Position numbers and translations under genes: made by a program. The notes beneath the pieces are model-generated. The model saw only the letters and a list, made by a program, of their open reading frames with translations. It was not told the DNA's origin and did not search any database. This document shows positions 8,151 to 17,521 of a DNA stretch of 64,000 nucleotides, piece after piece (position 1 is the first letter of the stretch; each line of letters opens with the position of its first letter). The DNA is from JAJDUF01 sp965214295 (GTDB lineage Bacteria > Chloroflexota > UBA11872 > UBA12225 > JAJDUF01): contig OZ243944.1 in NCBI GenBank assembly GCA_965214295.1, positions 620,001-684,000 of the forward strand, written 5' to 3'.

Positions 8151-10082
8151 ATGCCTGATTTTGGGAACGCATCCGTCCTGACTAGCCCTCGCAGTGAAGA
8201 GGCAACACAATCCGCCATGGCTAAGAGCGACCCGCTCGACGACTACCTCCGGCGAGCGCAGAGGTTGATTGACTCTGGAGAACTTGATGCGCGGGAGGGC
8301 TACAAGATTGAAGTCGGGCGAAAACTCTCCACAGCACGAGAAGCAGTGATTAGTGGTGAGGATGACTGGGCCAGTATGGTAAAGAGGGGAATCGTTGGCA
8401 ACCTAATCTACCGAGTGCAGCAACAGAAATTCCGCAATTGGATCGACCAGTCACCAAACGACGCATTGCAGTCCCTCCAAGCGATCTGGACGAAGGACGA
8501 CAGTCCCATTTCTCAACGGATCCGCGCGTTCTGTGACCTACTGCCCCGGTCAGTGATAAGTGGTGCGGGAACCCGCCTGAATGTTACCTCCGTCTTGCTT
8601 ATGGGATTGGATGTTGAGCAATACCCGCCGTTTAGAATCACAACGTTTAGAGAAACATACGAGCATATCGGGTACGACCAACCAGAGCAAGGCGTGGACG
8701 AGGTGGCGTTGTATGAACATGCTCTTGGCTTCCTCGATCAACTCATCCAGCGCAGCACCGGCAGGCCGGACAACCGTCTCGACGCGCAGGGCATCGTGTG
8801 GTTGATGTGGTTTGATAAGAGAGGCCAGAATAAGGAACCGGTAGGAGCAACCACACTGGATTCCGAGCCGGACGACGACGATCAACAGCCGAGTGACGTG
8901 CCCGATCTGGAGACGCTTGCGGACGAGCTACTGCTCGACCTCGACTTTCTGCGCCGCATCGAGAAACTACTCGAGGACAAGCTCCAGGTCATCTTCCAGG
9001 GGCCGCCGGGCACCGGCAAAACCTACGTTGCGCGGAAGCTGGCGGTGCGCCTTGCCGGGTCGCCGGAGCGGGTGCGGCTCGTCCAGTTCCATCCGTCGTA
9101 TGCCTACGAGGACTTTGTGCAAGGCTTCCGCCCCACGCTTAGGAACGACCAGGCCGGCTTCGAGCTAAGGAAAGGGCCGCTGCTCGACATGGCAGAGCGT
9201 GCCAGGGGAAAGCCGGAGGCCAAGCACTTTCTCGTCATCGACGAGATCAACCGCGGCAACCTCGCCAAGGTGTTCGGCGAGCTGTACTTCCTGCTGGAGT
9301 ACCGCGACGCGCCGATGCAGCTTCAATACTCCAACACGACCTTCTCGCTTCCCGATAACCTCTACATCATCGGCACGATGAACACCGCCGACCGCTCCAT
9401 CGCCCTGGTGGACCTCGCGTTGCGCCGCCGGTTCCATTTCGTGGAGTTCCACCCGGACAAGCCACCCGTCAAAGGGCTACTCCGGCGCTGGCTGGACCGG
9501 AACGCTCCCGGTATGGGGTGGGTCGCCGATGTTGTTGACCGCGCGAACAGAGCGCTAGGCGACGACAACAGCGAGGCGGCCATCGGCCCCAGCTACTTCA
9601 TGCGACCTGGCCTTGACAACGAGCAGGCTCGTCTGATCTGGGAGCACAACGTCCTACCATATATCGAGGAGCAGCTTTACGGGCAGCGTGATCGCCTCAG
9701 GGAATTCGGCCTCAATAGGCTGCGGCGCGCGGCCGGCGGCAACACCAAGTCAGCGGGTGCCGGTACCGATCACAGCATCCCCGAGCATCTGAACAGCGGC
9801 TTATGGCGCAACGAACACGGTGAGGGATTGCGTTCTACCCGGTATGAGCAAGAATTCACCTGCGCTGCCGACGGTCACACGATTGCTGCCGGTGAGACGC
9901 TGTATGAGTTTTACGCTGAATGTCCACCATCGCTGCGCTACGCACAGCACAATAAAGGCCAGATGTACTGTGCGAACCACGTTCACGAGCATGTTGACGT
10001 GACACGTTGGGCAGACCAAGCGGCCTGTACGCGGGTGCCGGAAAAGCTGCCACCCGATGAGCGGTCACGACCGAACGAGTAG
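8151..10082 (+). CDS. mcrB: McrB-type AAA+ GTPase/ATPase of a modification-dependent restriction system
   Basis: A 643-residue protein. Residues 1-260 are a target-recognition-like region that I cannot assign to a named DNA-reading fold. The AAA+ core has Walker A GPPGTGKT (284-291), Walker B LVIDE (361-365), the McrB-typical MNTADRS (410-416) and ALRRRF (423-428). Such motors move along DNA and drive the McrC nuclease. The last 80 residues are unusual: Cys571, His576, Cys591, Cys607, His610, His612 and His614 could bind zinc, and ordinary McrB proteins end sooner. The start at 8151 has GAGGAA upstream; an in-frame ATG at 8217 is also possible. mcrC follows after 52 bases. The AAA+ assignment is certain and the McrB subfamily very likely. 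Confidence 0.88.
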   Translation: MPDFGNASVLTSPRSEEATQSAMAKSDPLDDYLRRAQRLIDSGELDAREGYKIEVGRKLSTAREAVISGEDDWASMVKRGIVGNLIYRVQQQKFRNWIDQSPNDALQSLQAIWTKDDSPISQRIRAFCDLLPRSVISGAGTRLNVTSVLLMGLDVEQYPPFRITTFRETYEHIGYDQPEQGVDEVALYEHALGFLDQLIQRSTGRPDNRLDAQGIVWLMWFDKRGQNKEPVGATTLDSEPDDDDQQPSDVPDLETLADELLLDLDFLRRIEKLLEDKLQVIFQGPPGTGKTYVARKLAVRLAGSPERVRLVQFHPSYAYEDFVQGFRPTLRNDQAGFELRKGPLLDMAERARGKPEAKHFLVIDEINRGNLAKVFGELYFLLEYRDAPMQLQYSNTTFSLPDNLYIIGTMNTADRSIALVDLALRRRFHFVEFHPDKPPVKGLLRRWLDRNAPGMGWVADVVDRANRALGDDNSEAAIGPSYFMRPGLDNEQARLIWEHNVLPYIEEQLYGQRDRLREFGLNRLRRAAGGNTKSAGAGTDHSIPEHLNSGLWRNEHGEGLRSTRYEQEFTCAADGHTIAAGETLYEFYAECPPSLRYAQHNKGQMYCANHVHEHVDVTRWADQAACTRVPEKLPPDERSRPNE

Positions 10083-10134
10083 GTACTAGCTGGGCAGCTG
10101 TACCGGCACCGGGACAAAGAGGCCGACACCAGCG

Positions 10135-11367
10135 ATGCGTCAGATTGACCTACAGGAGTACGTCACGAGCGAGCCGCTCGAACTGTCCGCGGGTGAGCGA
10201 GACGCGCTGGCCGAGCATGTGCCGTCGCTCACCATCACCCCGGCGCGCGGCGCGGCGAACGCCTACTGCCTGACGCCCGGCGCCACCATCGGCGCCCTGG
10301 AGCTTGGTGATCTGTCGGTAGCCATCCACCCCAAGCTGGACATCTCGCGCGTGCTCTACATGGCGTCCTACGCGCTGGGTGCGTTCGATCTGCGGGAGGA
10401 ACGCTTCAATTTCGAGGACACGGATGCGCCGGTCGAGGCGCTGGCCCTCGCGCTGGTGTCCGCCGCCCGGCGAGCGTTCGCACGCGGACTGCTGCATGGG
10501 TATCGGACGGAGGAAGAGGCGCTGCACACGGTCCGCGGGCGGATACTCGTCGCGGAGCAGATCAGGCGCCGGTACGACGTGCCCGTGCCGATAGAAGTGC
10601 GCTACGACGAGTTCACGGAGGACATCCTGGCCAATCGCCTGGTGAAGGCCGCCGCCCTGCTGCTCGGCCGGCTGCGAATTCGCTCCCCGCGTGCGCGCGC
10701 GGGCCTCCGGTGGATCGGCGCGCTGCTCGGCAACGTAGCGCCGGTCCGGTTTACACCTCACGACGTACCGGCAGTCACATTCGACCGGCTGAACGCGCAC
10801 TACCGCGAGGTCGTGACTCTGGCGCGGCTCATCCTGCGGCATTGGGCCTTCGAGTCGGATCGCGGTGGCCTCCGAGCGGCCGGCTTCTTGATGAACATGA
10901 ACACGGTGTTCCAGGACTTCATAACCCATGCGCTCCGTGAAGAGCTACAAGTCACCGAGCACACGTTCTGCTCCGACAAACAGCTTACCGGCAAGCGCCA
11001 TGTCTATCTTGACGAGGCAAGGCGCGTGCTGCTCAAACCAGACCTCACGTGGTGGGACGGTCCAACCTGCACGTTCGTCGGCGACGCCAAGTACAAGAAC
11101 GTTACCGGCGAACATGTCCCCAACGCCGACCTCTACCAGCTGCTCGCCTACGCCACCGCCCTCGACCTACCTGGTGGGCTATTGGTCTACGCGCAAGGCG
11201 AGGCGGACACGGCGATGTATCAGGTCCGCCACGCCGGCAAGCGGCTGGAGGTCGTCGCGGTTGACCTCGCCGGCTCGATTGACGAGCTACGCGCATCCGT
11301 CGACCGCCTCGCCTTGCGGGTCCGCGCCCTGCGTGCCGCCGCCCGCCGTCTCGCCCGCGCCGCCTAA
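10135..11367 (+). CDS. mcrC: McrC-type endonuclease subunit
   Basis: A 410-residue protein matching McrC, the nuclease half of McrBC. The PD-(D/E)xK core is visible as KPDLTWWDG (Pro302-Asp303) and, after a strand, GDAKYKN (Asp317, Lys319). The region about 60-140 (LSVAIHPKLD.. LHGYR.. VRGRI) is the typical McrC N-terminal fold that contacts McrB. In the known system McrB hexamers bind methylated or otherwise modified DNA and stall to trigger McrC cutting. No methyltransferase is nearby, as expected for a type IV system. A strong hairpin starts five bases after the stop. Confidence 0.87.
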   Translation: MRQIDLQEYVTSEPLELSAGERDALAEHVPSLTITPARGAANAYCLTPGATIGALELGDLSVAIHPKLDISRVLYMASYALGAFDLREERFNFEDTDAPVEALALALVSAARRAFARGLLHGYRTEEEALHTVRGRILVAEQIRRRYDVPVPIEVRYDEFTEDILANRLVKAAALLLGRLRIRSPRARAGLRWIGALLGNVAPVRFTPHDVPAVTFDRLNAHYREVVTLARLILRHWAFESDRGGLRAAGFLMNMNTVFQDFITHALREELQVTEHTFCSDKQLTGKRHVYLDEARRVLLKPDLTWWDGPTCTFVGDAKYKNVTGEHVPNADLYQLLAYATALDLPGGLLVYAQGEADTAMYQVRHAGKRLEVVAVDLAGSIDELRASVDRLALRVRALRAAARRLARAA

Positions 11368-11371
11368 CCAC

Positions 11372-11438
11372 CGTCATTGCGGCGGAAGCCGCAGTCCAGA
11401 CTCCCGGCCACTGGATTGCGGCTTCCGCCGCAGTGACG
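11372..11438. terminator. 67-bp hairpin after mcrC (repeat element, possible terminator)
   Basis: Arms 11372-11399 and 11411-11438 pair over 28 bases with two mismatches. The arm core is TGCGGCGGAAGCCGCA. Related half-elements occur in many gaps (27147, 31224, 33016), so this is a dispersed repeat that may also stop transcription. No T-run follows. Confidence 0.6.
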
Positions 11439-11534
11439 AGATGGGAATGGGCACCGCCACTCCGCCCCCCAGCGCCTGGATTCCTACATGCGCGGGAATG
11501 ACAGGGCCTCGTAGCAAGTGATGGGCGGCAGCCT

Positions 11535-11580
11535 CCCCCTCTCTATCGCTTGGCGATGGAGAGGGGGCCGGGGGGTGAGG
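11535..11580. repeat. 46-bp dispersed element, copy 1
   Basis: An inverted repeat with loop core TATCGCTTGGCGATGG followed by GGGGGGTGAGG. It is identical over 46 bases to 19450-19495; variants lie at 25438, 27195, 41715 and 44458. Confidence 0.85.
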
Positions 11581-11590
11581 CACAGCACTC

Positions 11591-12646
11591 CTACCAGGTA
11601 TCCACGCTGAGGTCGCGGTCGGCCAGTGGGAAGTCCACGCGCACGCCACCGGCGTTGTGGGACGCATGGAGCGCAATGCATAGCTCCATCGTGCGTGCCG
11701 AATGCTCCTCGTTGTTGAGGGGCTTGCCACCGTGATCCATGCAGTCAACGATGTCCTCGACGATCTTCAGCACCGGGCTGCGGTCTTGCGGTGGCAGCGG
11801 GAACGGCGCCGACACCCACTGGCGGCCACCGTCGTCCGACGGGCGCCACAGCGTCGCATCGACGCCGTCATTATGGACGACAAGCTGCCCACCGCTGCCG
11901 GCAATCACGAAGCTGATCGGCCCCTTGCTTACCCCGTCCAGGAAGAAGCGCACGCCGTTCTGCATCTCGATATACCCACTGCCGGGCGGATCCACCTCGG
12001 CGGTCCAGCCGGTGGCGCCCTCCGGCGGCGCCTCGATACGACCGAACGCCCACGCCGGCTCCGGCTCCCCGGCCAAGAAAGACATGAGGTCGGTGTAGTG
12101 CGTCCCGCCATGCATCAGCGTCCCGACCCCGAACGCGGTAATCGAGAGCAGATCGCCGATGGTGCCATCGGCGATGGCATCGCGGAGGGCATGATAATAG
12201 GGCCGCCACCGCCGCAAGTAGGCGCAGGCGAACACCACGCCGTTGTCCTGCACCGTCTTGACGATGTGATCGGCCTCGGCCATCGAGGTGGCAATGGGCT
12301 TTTCGCAGAAGATGCCTTTCACGCCGCTCGCCGCGACAACCGGCGCAATCGCAGCGTGATCGTGGCCCCACGAGGTGGTGATGCTCACAATGTCGAGGTC
12401 CTCTTTAGCCAGCATCTCCTGATAGTCCGCATAGAGCGCCTGGACGCCCCACTTCTCGCCAAACTGCTGCAGGCGCTCCGGGTCGAGGTCCGAGCCGGCC
12501 ACCAGCTCGGTGCGCTCGTGGGTCGCGTAGCAGCTCGCATGGCTATAGGGCAGCAGCTCGGGGGCGCGTGGCCCGGTCAGGTCGTCGTACCAGCTCCCGA
12601 CGCGGGCTGTCCCAATAATCCCGGCTCGATAGACGCGCTCGCTCAT
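11591..12646 (-). CDS. Gfo/Idh/MocA family oxidoreductase
   Basis: A 351-residue NAD(P)-dependent oxidoreductase. The N-terminal Rossmann fold has GIIGTARVGS and ends with CEKPIATS, the family's EKP motif whose Lys takes part in catalysis; the rest is the alpha/beta substrate domain. Members oxidise or reduce sugars, inositols and related polyols. It is clearly paralogous to the gene at 14079: both share PYSHAxxY..RT(E/D)LVAG and a similar C-terminus. Start ATG 12646 has AAGGAGG five bases upstream; the longer frame would translate a repeat. It is transcribed away from the amidohydrolase at 12895. Substrate unknown. Confidence 0.85.
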   Translation of the reverse strand: MSERVYRAGIIGTARVGSWYDDLTGPRAPELLPYSHASCYATHERTELVAGSDLDPERLQQFGEKWGVQALYADYQEMLAKEDLDIVSITTSWGHDHAAIAPVVAASGVKGIFCEKPIATSMAEADHIVKTVQDNGVVFACAYLRRWRPYYHALRDAIADGTIGDLLSITAFGVGTLMHGGTHYTDLMSFLAGEPEPAWAFGRIEAPPEGATGWTAEVDPPGSGYIEMQNGVRFFLDGVSKGPISFVIAGSGGQLVVHNDGVDATLWRPSDDGGRQWVSAPFPLPPQDRSPVLKIVEDIVDCMDHGGKPLNNEEHSARTMELCIALHASHNAGGVRVDFPLADRDLSVDTW

Positions 12647-12723
12647 AGTGCCTCCTTGTGTACCTAAGACTACCGTGAGCCTACGCGAATCCCGGCCACA
12701 AGGCAACGCGCCGGGCTGTGTAG

Positions 12724-12743
12724 GGGCGCAGCATGCTGCGCCC
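12724..12743. repeat. Dispersed 20-bp palindrome, copy 3
   Basis: Identical to copy 2 (GGGCGCAGCATGCTGCGCCC) and again followed by other element pieces, including a TCATTGCGGCGCAAGCCGCA half-element and GGGGGGACCATAGGGG. Confidence 0.88.
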
Positions 12744-12894
12744 GTCATTGCGGCGCAAGCCGCAATCCATGTCTCCCTGCCGCAGCGGGGGGACCATAGG
12801 GGGGTGAGGCACCTGGTAGTGGCCGCCGGATGGCCGGTCGTGTATCGTTCCGGCAACACGCGGGAGTACACGACTAAGCCGTGGTAGGAGAGCC

Positions 12895-13758
12895 ATGATT
12901 ATTGATTTTCACACCCATATCGGTCACTTCGGACGCTCGGCCGAGCACGTCATCGAGCATCATCGCGTCTATGGTGGCGGGAAGTCCGTGGTTCTGCCCA
13001 TTGAGCCGGGCGATTCGACGGCGACGGACGTACTGGACGACAGCTGGGCGACGGAGCACGCCCTCGCCGCCTACGACGAGTACGGCGACGAGATCATCCC
13101 CTTCTGCCACGTCAACCCCCTGGCGCTCGATGCCCTCGACCAAATTCGCCGCTACCACGCGACCGGCAAGGTGCGCGGGTTCGGTGAGCACAAGGTGCGG
13201 CTGCCCGTAGACCACCCGGTTTCCATGGACATCTATCGGCTCTGCGGCGAGCTAGGCTGGCCGGTGCTGCTCCACTTGCAGTACCGCGAGTACAGCTACA
13301 ACTTCGAGGCCTTCGAGCAGGTCCTCCAAGCCTGCCCGGAGACCGTCTTCATCGGGCACGCGACCGCCTGGTGGGCCAACGTCAGCGCCGACGCACCGAG
13401 CGACTATCACGCCCCCGGCTACACCAGCTACCCTCGTGGTCCCGTGGTGCGCGGGGGGCTGACCGACCGCTTGCTGGAGGAGTACCCCAACATCTACGGG
13501 GACATCTCGGCCGGCTCCGGGCTGGGTGCGCTCACACGCGACCCGGAGTTCGGCCGCGACTTCGTGCGCCGGCACCGGACCAAGCTGCTCTGGGCGACCG
13601 ACTGCCCCTGCCGCGACGGGAAAGGCGACTGGGGTGAGGGCCGGCAACGCGAGTGCTTTGCCGCGCAAAGTCTTCCCCTCCTCCGCGACTACTGCGTGTC
13701 GGAGGACCACTTTGCCGACATCACCTATCGCAACGCCGAGCGGGTCCTGGGGCTGTAG
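12895..13758 (+). CDS. Amidohydrolase family 2 protein (ACMSD-like TIM barrel)
   Basis: A 287-residue metal-dependent hydrolase or decarboxylase of the amidohydrolase-2 group. Seen: the HTH metal motif at the start (residues 6-8), GHATAWW after the fourth-to-fifth strand and WATDCP near the end, where the Asp is the last metal or catalytic ligand. Members hydrolyse lactones or decarboxylate aromatic acids. The start has TAGGAG just upstream. It is flanked by two Gfo/Idh/MocA paralogs on opposite strands, so a shared sugar-acid or aromatic catabolic route is possible but unproven. Confidence 0.82.
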   Translation: MIIDFHTHIGHFGRSAEHVIEHHRVYGGGKSVVLPIEPGDSTATDVLDDSWATEHALAAYDEYGDEIIPFCHVNPLALDALDQIRRYHATGKVRGFGEHKVRLPVDHPVSMDIYRLCGELGWPVLLHLQYREYSYNFEAFEQVLQACPETVFIGHATAWWANVSADAPSDYHAPGYTSYPRGPVVRGGLTDRLLEEYPNIYGDISAGSGLGALTRDPEFGRDFVRRHRTKLLWATDCPCRDGKGDWGEGRQRECFAAQSLPLLRDYCVSEDHFADITYRNAERVLGL

Positions 13759-14078
13759 CCGACGCCGGACGGGAGGAGCCGGGAGCAAGTATCCGTCATT
13801 CCGGCGTAGACCGGAATCCAGGCCGGGCCGGGGGCACGTTCCCTCCCCGGTGCGTCAGCACGGAGGCGGGTCAGGGGATCAGAGAGGGGGGCCAATGTCA
13901 CTGGTCAGCGGCCCGGAGGTCCGGCCGTGTTACCATCCCATCCATGCGGAGCGGTAGGTCGCGCGGCGGCGGCGATACGGATGAGTTGAACGCCGCGTAG
14001 GGGCACAGCATGCTGTGCCCCATATTTCTGAGGGGGCGCAAGCCTGTACCGGTGATGCGCCGGTAAGGAGAGGGCAAC
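13759..14078. other. 320-bp intergenic region with three repeat families
   Basis: Holds a GTCATTCCGGCG element (about 13796-13823), the CCCTCCCC..GTGCGTCAGCAC element (13838-13877) and a 20-bp palindrome (14001-14020), then the AAGGAG ribosome-binding site at 14065-14070 for the next gene. No gene is seen. Confidence 0.6.
14001..14020. repeat. Dispersed 20-bp palindrome, copy 4
   Basis: GGGCACAGCATGCTGTGCCC; the C/G to A/T pair changes keep the palindrome perfect, which suggests selection on the hairpin or conversion between arms. Confidence 0.87.
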
Positions 14079-15188
14079 GTGAGCAAGCAATATCGCGCAG
14101 CGCTGGTCGGCTGTAGCCGGATGGGGGCCTTTATTGACAATGAGGTGGTTGGGACACCGCATCATGTGCCGCCCTACTCCCACGCCGCCGGCTACGAGGC
14201 CTGCGACCGCACCGATCTGGTCGCCGGCACCGATCTGCGGCCGGATGTCTTGGAGATGTTCGGCAAGCGCTACGGGGTAGAAAAGGAGCACCTCTACACC
14301 GACTACAAGGAGCTGATTGCCAAGGAGCAGCCCGATATTCTGAGCGTGGCTACGCAGCCGGAGCAGCGGACCGAGATCGCCATCTATGCGGCCGAGCACG
14401 GCGTCAAGGCGCTCTACTGCGAAAAGGCCCTGTGTGCCTCGCTCCCGGAAGCCGACGCCATAGTGGAGGCAGTGGAACGCAACGGGGTGGCGCTCAATAT
14501 GGGCACCAACCGGCGCTGGCACCCCGGCTTCGACGCGATGCGCGAGGTGATCGCCTCCGGAGAGCTGGGCGCGCTCAAGACGCTCATCATCTATAGCAAC
14601 GGCACCCTGTTCAACACCTCCAGCCACACGTTTGACCTGATGCAGCGGCTCAACGGAGACGTGCGGGCGACGTGGGTGCAAGGCCACCTGCCGCAAGGTG
14701 ATGAGCTGATCGCCGGGGACGAGCTACTCGAAGACCCCGTTGCCGAGGGCATGTTCGGCTTCGAGAACGGCGTCACCGTCTACGCGATGAACAGCCCGCG
14801 CGCGAGCGAATATGAGGCCATCTGCGAGCGCGGCGTCTTGACCGCGCAGAACAACGGCGTCCAGTTCCGCCAGCGACAGGTGCATGAATATGAAGTCGCG
14901 GCGCGGACAATCAGAGACCTCGGCGACGGCACCTTCCCGGACTACGAGCAGGCGAGCAGCACGCTGCGCCTGATCGAGGACTTGGTCGCGGCGCTGGACC
15001 GCGGCGACCCGGCGACGCGCGGCGGCGTGCGCGTCGCCCGCGCCAACATGGAGCTGATCTTCGGTTTTGTCGAGTCCCACCGCCGCGGCGGCGCTCGTGT
15101 GTCCCTCCCGCTGGCCGACCCGAACATTCGGCTCATTCGCCACACTCGTACCCCGCGCCAGCCGCGCTACGAACCGGCGACGGGATAG
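14079..15188 (+). CDS. Gfo/Idh/MocA family oxidoreductase, paralog with EKA motif
   Basis: A 369-residue dinucleotide-dependent oxidoreductase. It has the Rossmann start ALVGCSRMGAF and, where the family has EKP, it has CEKALCAS. The catalytic Lys is kept but the Pro is replaced by Ala, an unusual variant. It is a paralog of the gene at 11591, reading in the opposite direction. Start is GTG 14079, with AAGGAG eight bases upstream. Its last ~100 bases are repeated at 18351-18446, on the far side of the toxin-antitoxin/DUF262 cassette. Likely acts on a sugar or polyol; substrate unknown. Confidence 0.83.
   Translation: MSKQYRAALVGCSRMGAFIDNEVVGTPHHVPPYSHAAGYEACDRTDLVAGTDLRPDVLEMFGKRYGVEKEHLYTDYKELIAKEQPDILSVATQPEQRTEIAIYAAEHGVKALYCEKALCASLPEADAIVEAVERNGVALNMGTNRRWHPGFDAMREVIASGELGALKTLIIYSNGTLFNTSSHTFDLMQRLNGDVRATWVQGHLPQGDELIAGDELLEDPVAEGMFGFENGVTVYAMNSPRASEYEAICERGVLTAQNNGVQFRQRQVHEYEVAARTIRDLGDGTFPDYEQASSTLRLIEDLVAALDRGDPATRGGVRVARANMELIFGFVESHRRGGARVSLPLADPNIRLIRHTRTPRQPRYEPATG
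15084..15175 (+). repeat. Direct repeat A (3' end of the Gfo/Idh gene)
   Basis: About 92 bases, starting CGCGGCGGCGCTCGTGTGTC, that recur at 18351-18440 with about eight mismatches. The two copies bracket the AbrB/PIN/DUF262 genes. Confidence 0.8.
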
Positions 15189-15295
15189 GAACGGATCGGC
15201 CGGGAGCCGCAGATTCCCTCCCCTGTGCATCAGCACGGGGGGTAGGGAGGGAGCCACATAGGACACCAGCCTCCACCGATTAGCTCTCCAGGGGG

Positions 15296-17521
15296 TCACG
15301 CTCCGGCCTTTCCGAGTATCTGCCGAAACCAGAGGATGGCAGCTTCGCCGTCTTTGCGCGTGATCTCGTCCACGGTACGGCTGTGGGCAATACTGTTCCG
15401 TAAGTCGGCAAACTGTTGGAAGCGTGTGCCAAGCAGTTCCTTGTTTCGGAATCTGCCTTGGAAGAGCGACCAGAGCGCCCGGTTCGTAATCGTGTCCTGA
15501 AGCTCTCTCAGGTCTGCGTACTCCAGCCTACCGTCCAATGTCTCGTAATGGGCTGAATCCAGCGCCGGGTTCCTTCTCGCAGTAGCTTGGAGCCGTTCAC
15601 CGATCCTCTGGAGTACATGGCTCGGGAGCTTTCTCACATCACCATCCAAACACTCCGCAATGGTACAGCGTAGCTTCAACTCAATGGCTTCTATTTCGGC
15701 ATCAATCTCGCGGATCTGTGGTGCGAGGTCGAGGCGTTCCTTCACCAGCAAGTCCTCGATAGCAGCCACGAATGTACGGTGTCGTTCAGCGATGAATGCC
15801 TCGAAGTCGTCAGGAGCGAAGGGGTCCCGCATGAGGATGTCGAAGGCTTGAGGCGATATGCAGTGTGACTCCAGGATGCCGCGGATGTGGGACTCGTCGT
15901 TCCGGGCGACAAGCTCCCGCAAGTAGGTGTTGGGGAGGCGCCCCCTAATAACATCACGGTTCGTCTTCTGTGTTAGCGGCGTCCGGTTTAGGATGGTGTC
16001 GATCCGGGTACCAAGGGCATGCTCGTTGCCCCAACTCTTGGGTACGATGTGGTGGTCGTCTAACCCGTCGTGCTGCGGGACATTCCCCGTGATCCAGTCG
16101 CGTGCGTCGCGGAGCATAAGGAGGTTGAAGATTCCGTTGTAGATAGATGTGCCCCGCCTAATCTCGCGCCTGAGATCGAGGTCTCTGAATCCTCTTTGGA
16201 ATTCGCCGATAAGCCCTGGTTCAGCAGCGTCGTCAGTGAACCAGGCGTGAACGTCCTGGTAGTCGCGCGCACTTGTGGATTCGACCGATCCTGAATAGCG
16301 GTTAGTGAAGACGCTGGCCCAATACCAGGAGCGAATCTTACGTTGCGCCCCAAGCCGCTGATCCGCCGGGAGCGTGCGCGCTTTGGCCTGTATTGCGGCA
16401 AAGACGGGCAAAATCGCTACGTAAGGCAGATATTGGGAGGAGATCGCACCGAACTCCTGGGGATGGCGCAAGAGGCCAATTGCCCGCTCCAATGCGGTGA
16501 CGGAACTCTCCCAGCGCTCCCTGAAATCAGCCGCGTCTCGGACCAACACATCCGCACGGAGCGAGCCGTCCGGTTGTCGCACTTTCCTTTCCTGGCCGGG
16601 AAGCAGGTAGTACAAGTATTTCGGCGAGCAGTACGCCTGGCAGAGTATGGACATCACCTGCAGGATATAGACATCCATACGCTCGGTCTCGACGAAATCG
16701 AGCCGCGGAGCCGCGTCGCGCCAAAGTTGTTTGAGCTGCACACCTTTGGGCTTTATCAGGGCATTGATCAGATCAAAGACATCGAGTCGTCTGCCACGAC
16801 TATTGATCTTGGTGAAAATGTCGCAGACCTTGTCGATTTCAAGGTCCCGGTCCAGTTCAATGTAGGAGATTTGGTACTGACCGGTGATGTCCCTCAGGTG
16901 CTCACCGAACGCTCCGGCGTTCTCGGCATGGCGTTGAGCCACCTGAGCCGCGGCCTCATCACCCGCTTCCGCCGCGTCGCGCCAATACCTCTCGTAGTCC
17001 TGCACCCAGTTTGGCAATTCCCAACCACCTGCTCCAACCACTGAGAGCGGAAACATGTGCTCCCTGAACTGTCTTGCCCGGTCCGCCAGAAGATTTACAC
17101 CGCGGCGTGTCCAGTCATACTTGAAGGCGTCGTCATAGGCCTCCTCCATAAAACGGTCTACGCAGATGAAGTAGAGGTAGCGGTTCCGACGGCTGGGCGC
17201 CCGGATATCCGGTGCCATGAAGGCATAATACATGGCAGTGAGGCGCTGTTGTCCATCAAGGACAATGTGAGTTGGATCACCGTTTCCGTCGAAGCCGTAA
17301 ATCGATTCACAGGCGAGCGCGTCGAAATTCTCGGGTTTGCCCCGCCAGAGAAGTAGGCTGCCGATGTGATAGTCGAGGAAGATCGAGCGCATGAGTTCGA
17401 GGATGTCCCATGGTTCCCACTCGAACTCACGCTGGAAGTCGGGAATTACGTACCGGCCCTCCTGAAGCCAATTGATCATATTCGTGAGACTCACATGATC
17501 GGGTTTTTGGGCATCCTTCAT
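15296..17521 (-). CDS. DUF262-HNH (GmrSD-like) protein with C-terminal HEPN-like Rx4H tail
   Basis: A 741-residue protein. The N-terminal DUF262 region shows IPDFQREFEW (26-35), VLDGQQR (87-93) and FTKINSRGR (236-244). DUF262 of GmrS is a ParB/Srx-like nucleotide-binding domain. A C-terminal HNH-type motif DHHIVPKSW (489-497) with Asn512 and Asn521 matches the DUF1524-like nuclease of GmrD and related defence proteins. Beyond it, residues 600-741 are helical and hold RNSIAH (708-713), an Rx4H motif as in HEPN ribonucleases. This tail is not part of classic GmrSD. The start overlaps the PIN gene's stop by four bases (ATGA), so both are translated from one message. A role against modified phage DNA is inferred from GmrSD relatives. 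Confidence 0.82.
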   Translation of the reverse strand: MKDAQKPDHVSLTNMINWLQEGRYVIPDFQREFEWEPWDILELMRSIFLDYHIGSLLLWRGKPENFDALACESIYGFDGNGDPTHIVLDGQQRLTAMYYAFMAPDIRAPSRRNRYLYFICVDRFMEEAYDDAFKYDWTRRGVNLLADRARQFREHMFPLSVVGAGGWELPNWVQDYERYWRDAAEAGDEAAAQVAQRHAENAGAFGEHLRDITGQYQISYIELDRDLEIDKVCDIFTKINSRGRRLDVFDLINALIKPKGVQLKQLWRDAAPRLDFVETERMDVYILQVMSILCQAYCSPKYLYYLLPGQERKVRQPDGSLRADVLVRDAADFRERWESSVTALERAIGLLRHPQEFGAISSQYLPYVAILPVFAAIQAKARTLPADQRLGAQRKIRSWYWASVFTNRYSGSVESTSARDYQDVHAWFTDDAAEPGLIGEFQRGFRDLDLRREIRRGTSIYNGIFNLLMLRDARDWITGNVPQHDGLDDHHIVPKSWGNEHALGTRIDTILNRTPLTQKTNRDVIRGRLPNTYLRELVARNDESHIRGILESHCISPQAFDILMRDPFAPDDFEAFIAERHRTFVAAIEDLLVKERLDLAPQIREIDAEIEAIELKLRCTIAECLDGDVRKLPSHVLQRIGERLQATARRNPALDSAHYETLDGRLEYADLRELQDTITNRALWSLFQGRFRNKELLGTRFQQFADLRNSIAHSRTVDEITRKDGEAAILWFRQILGKAGA

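Noticed and set aside
12647..12894. Possible tRNA or small RNA in GC-rich hairpins
   Set aside because: The hairpins are repeat elements; no cloverleaf, TTC loop or CCA end is seen.
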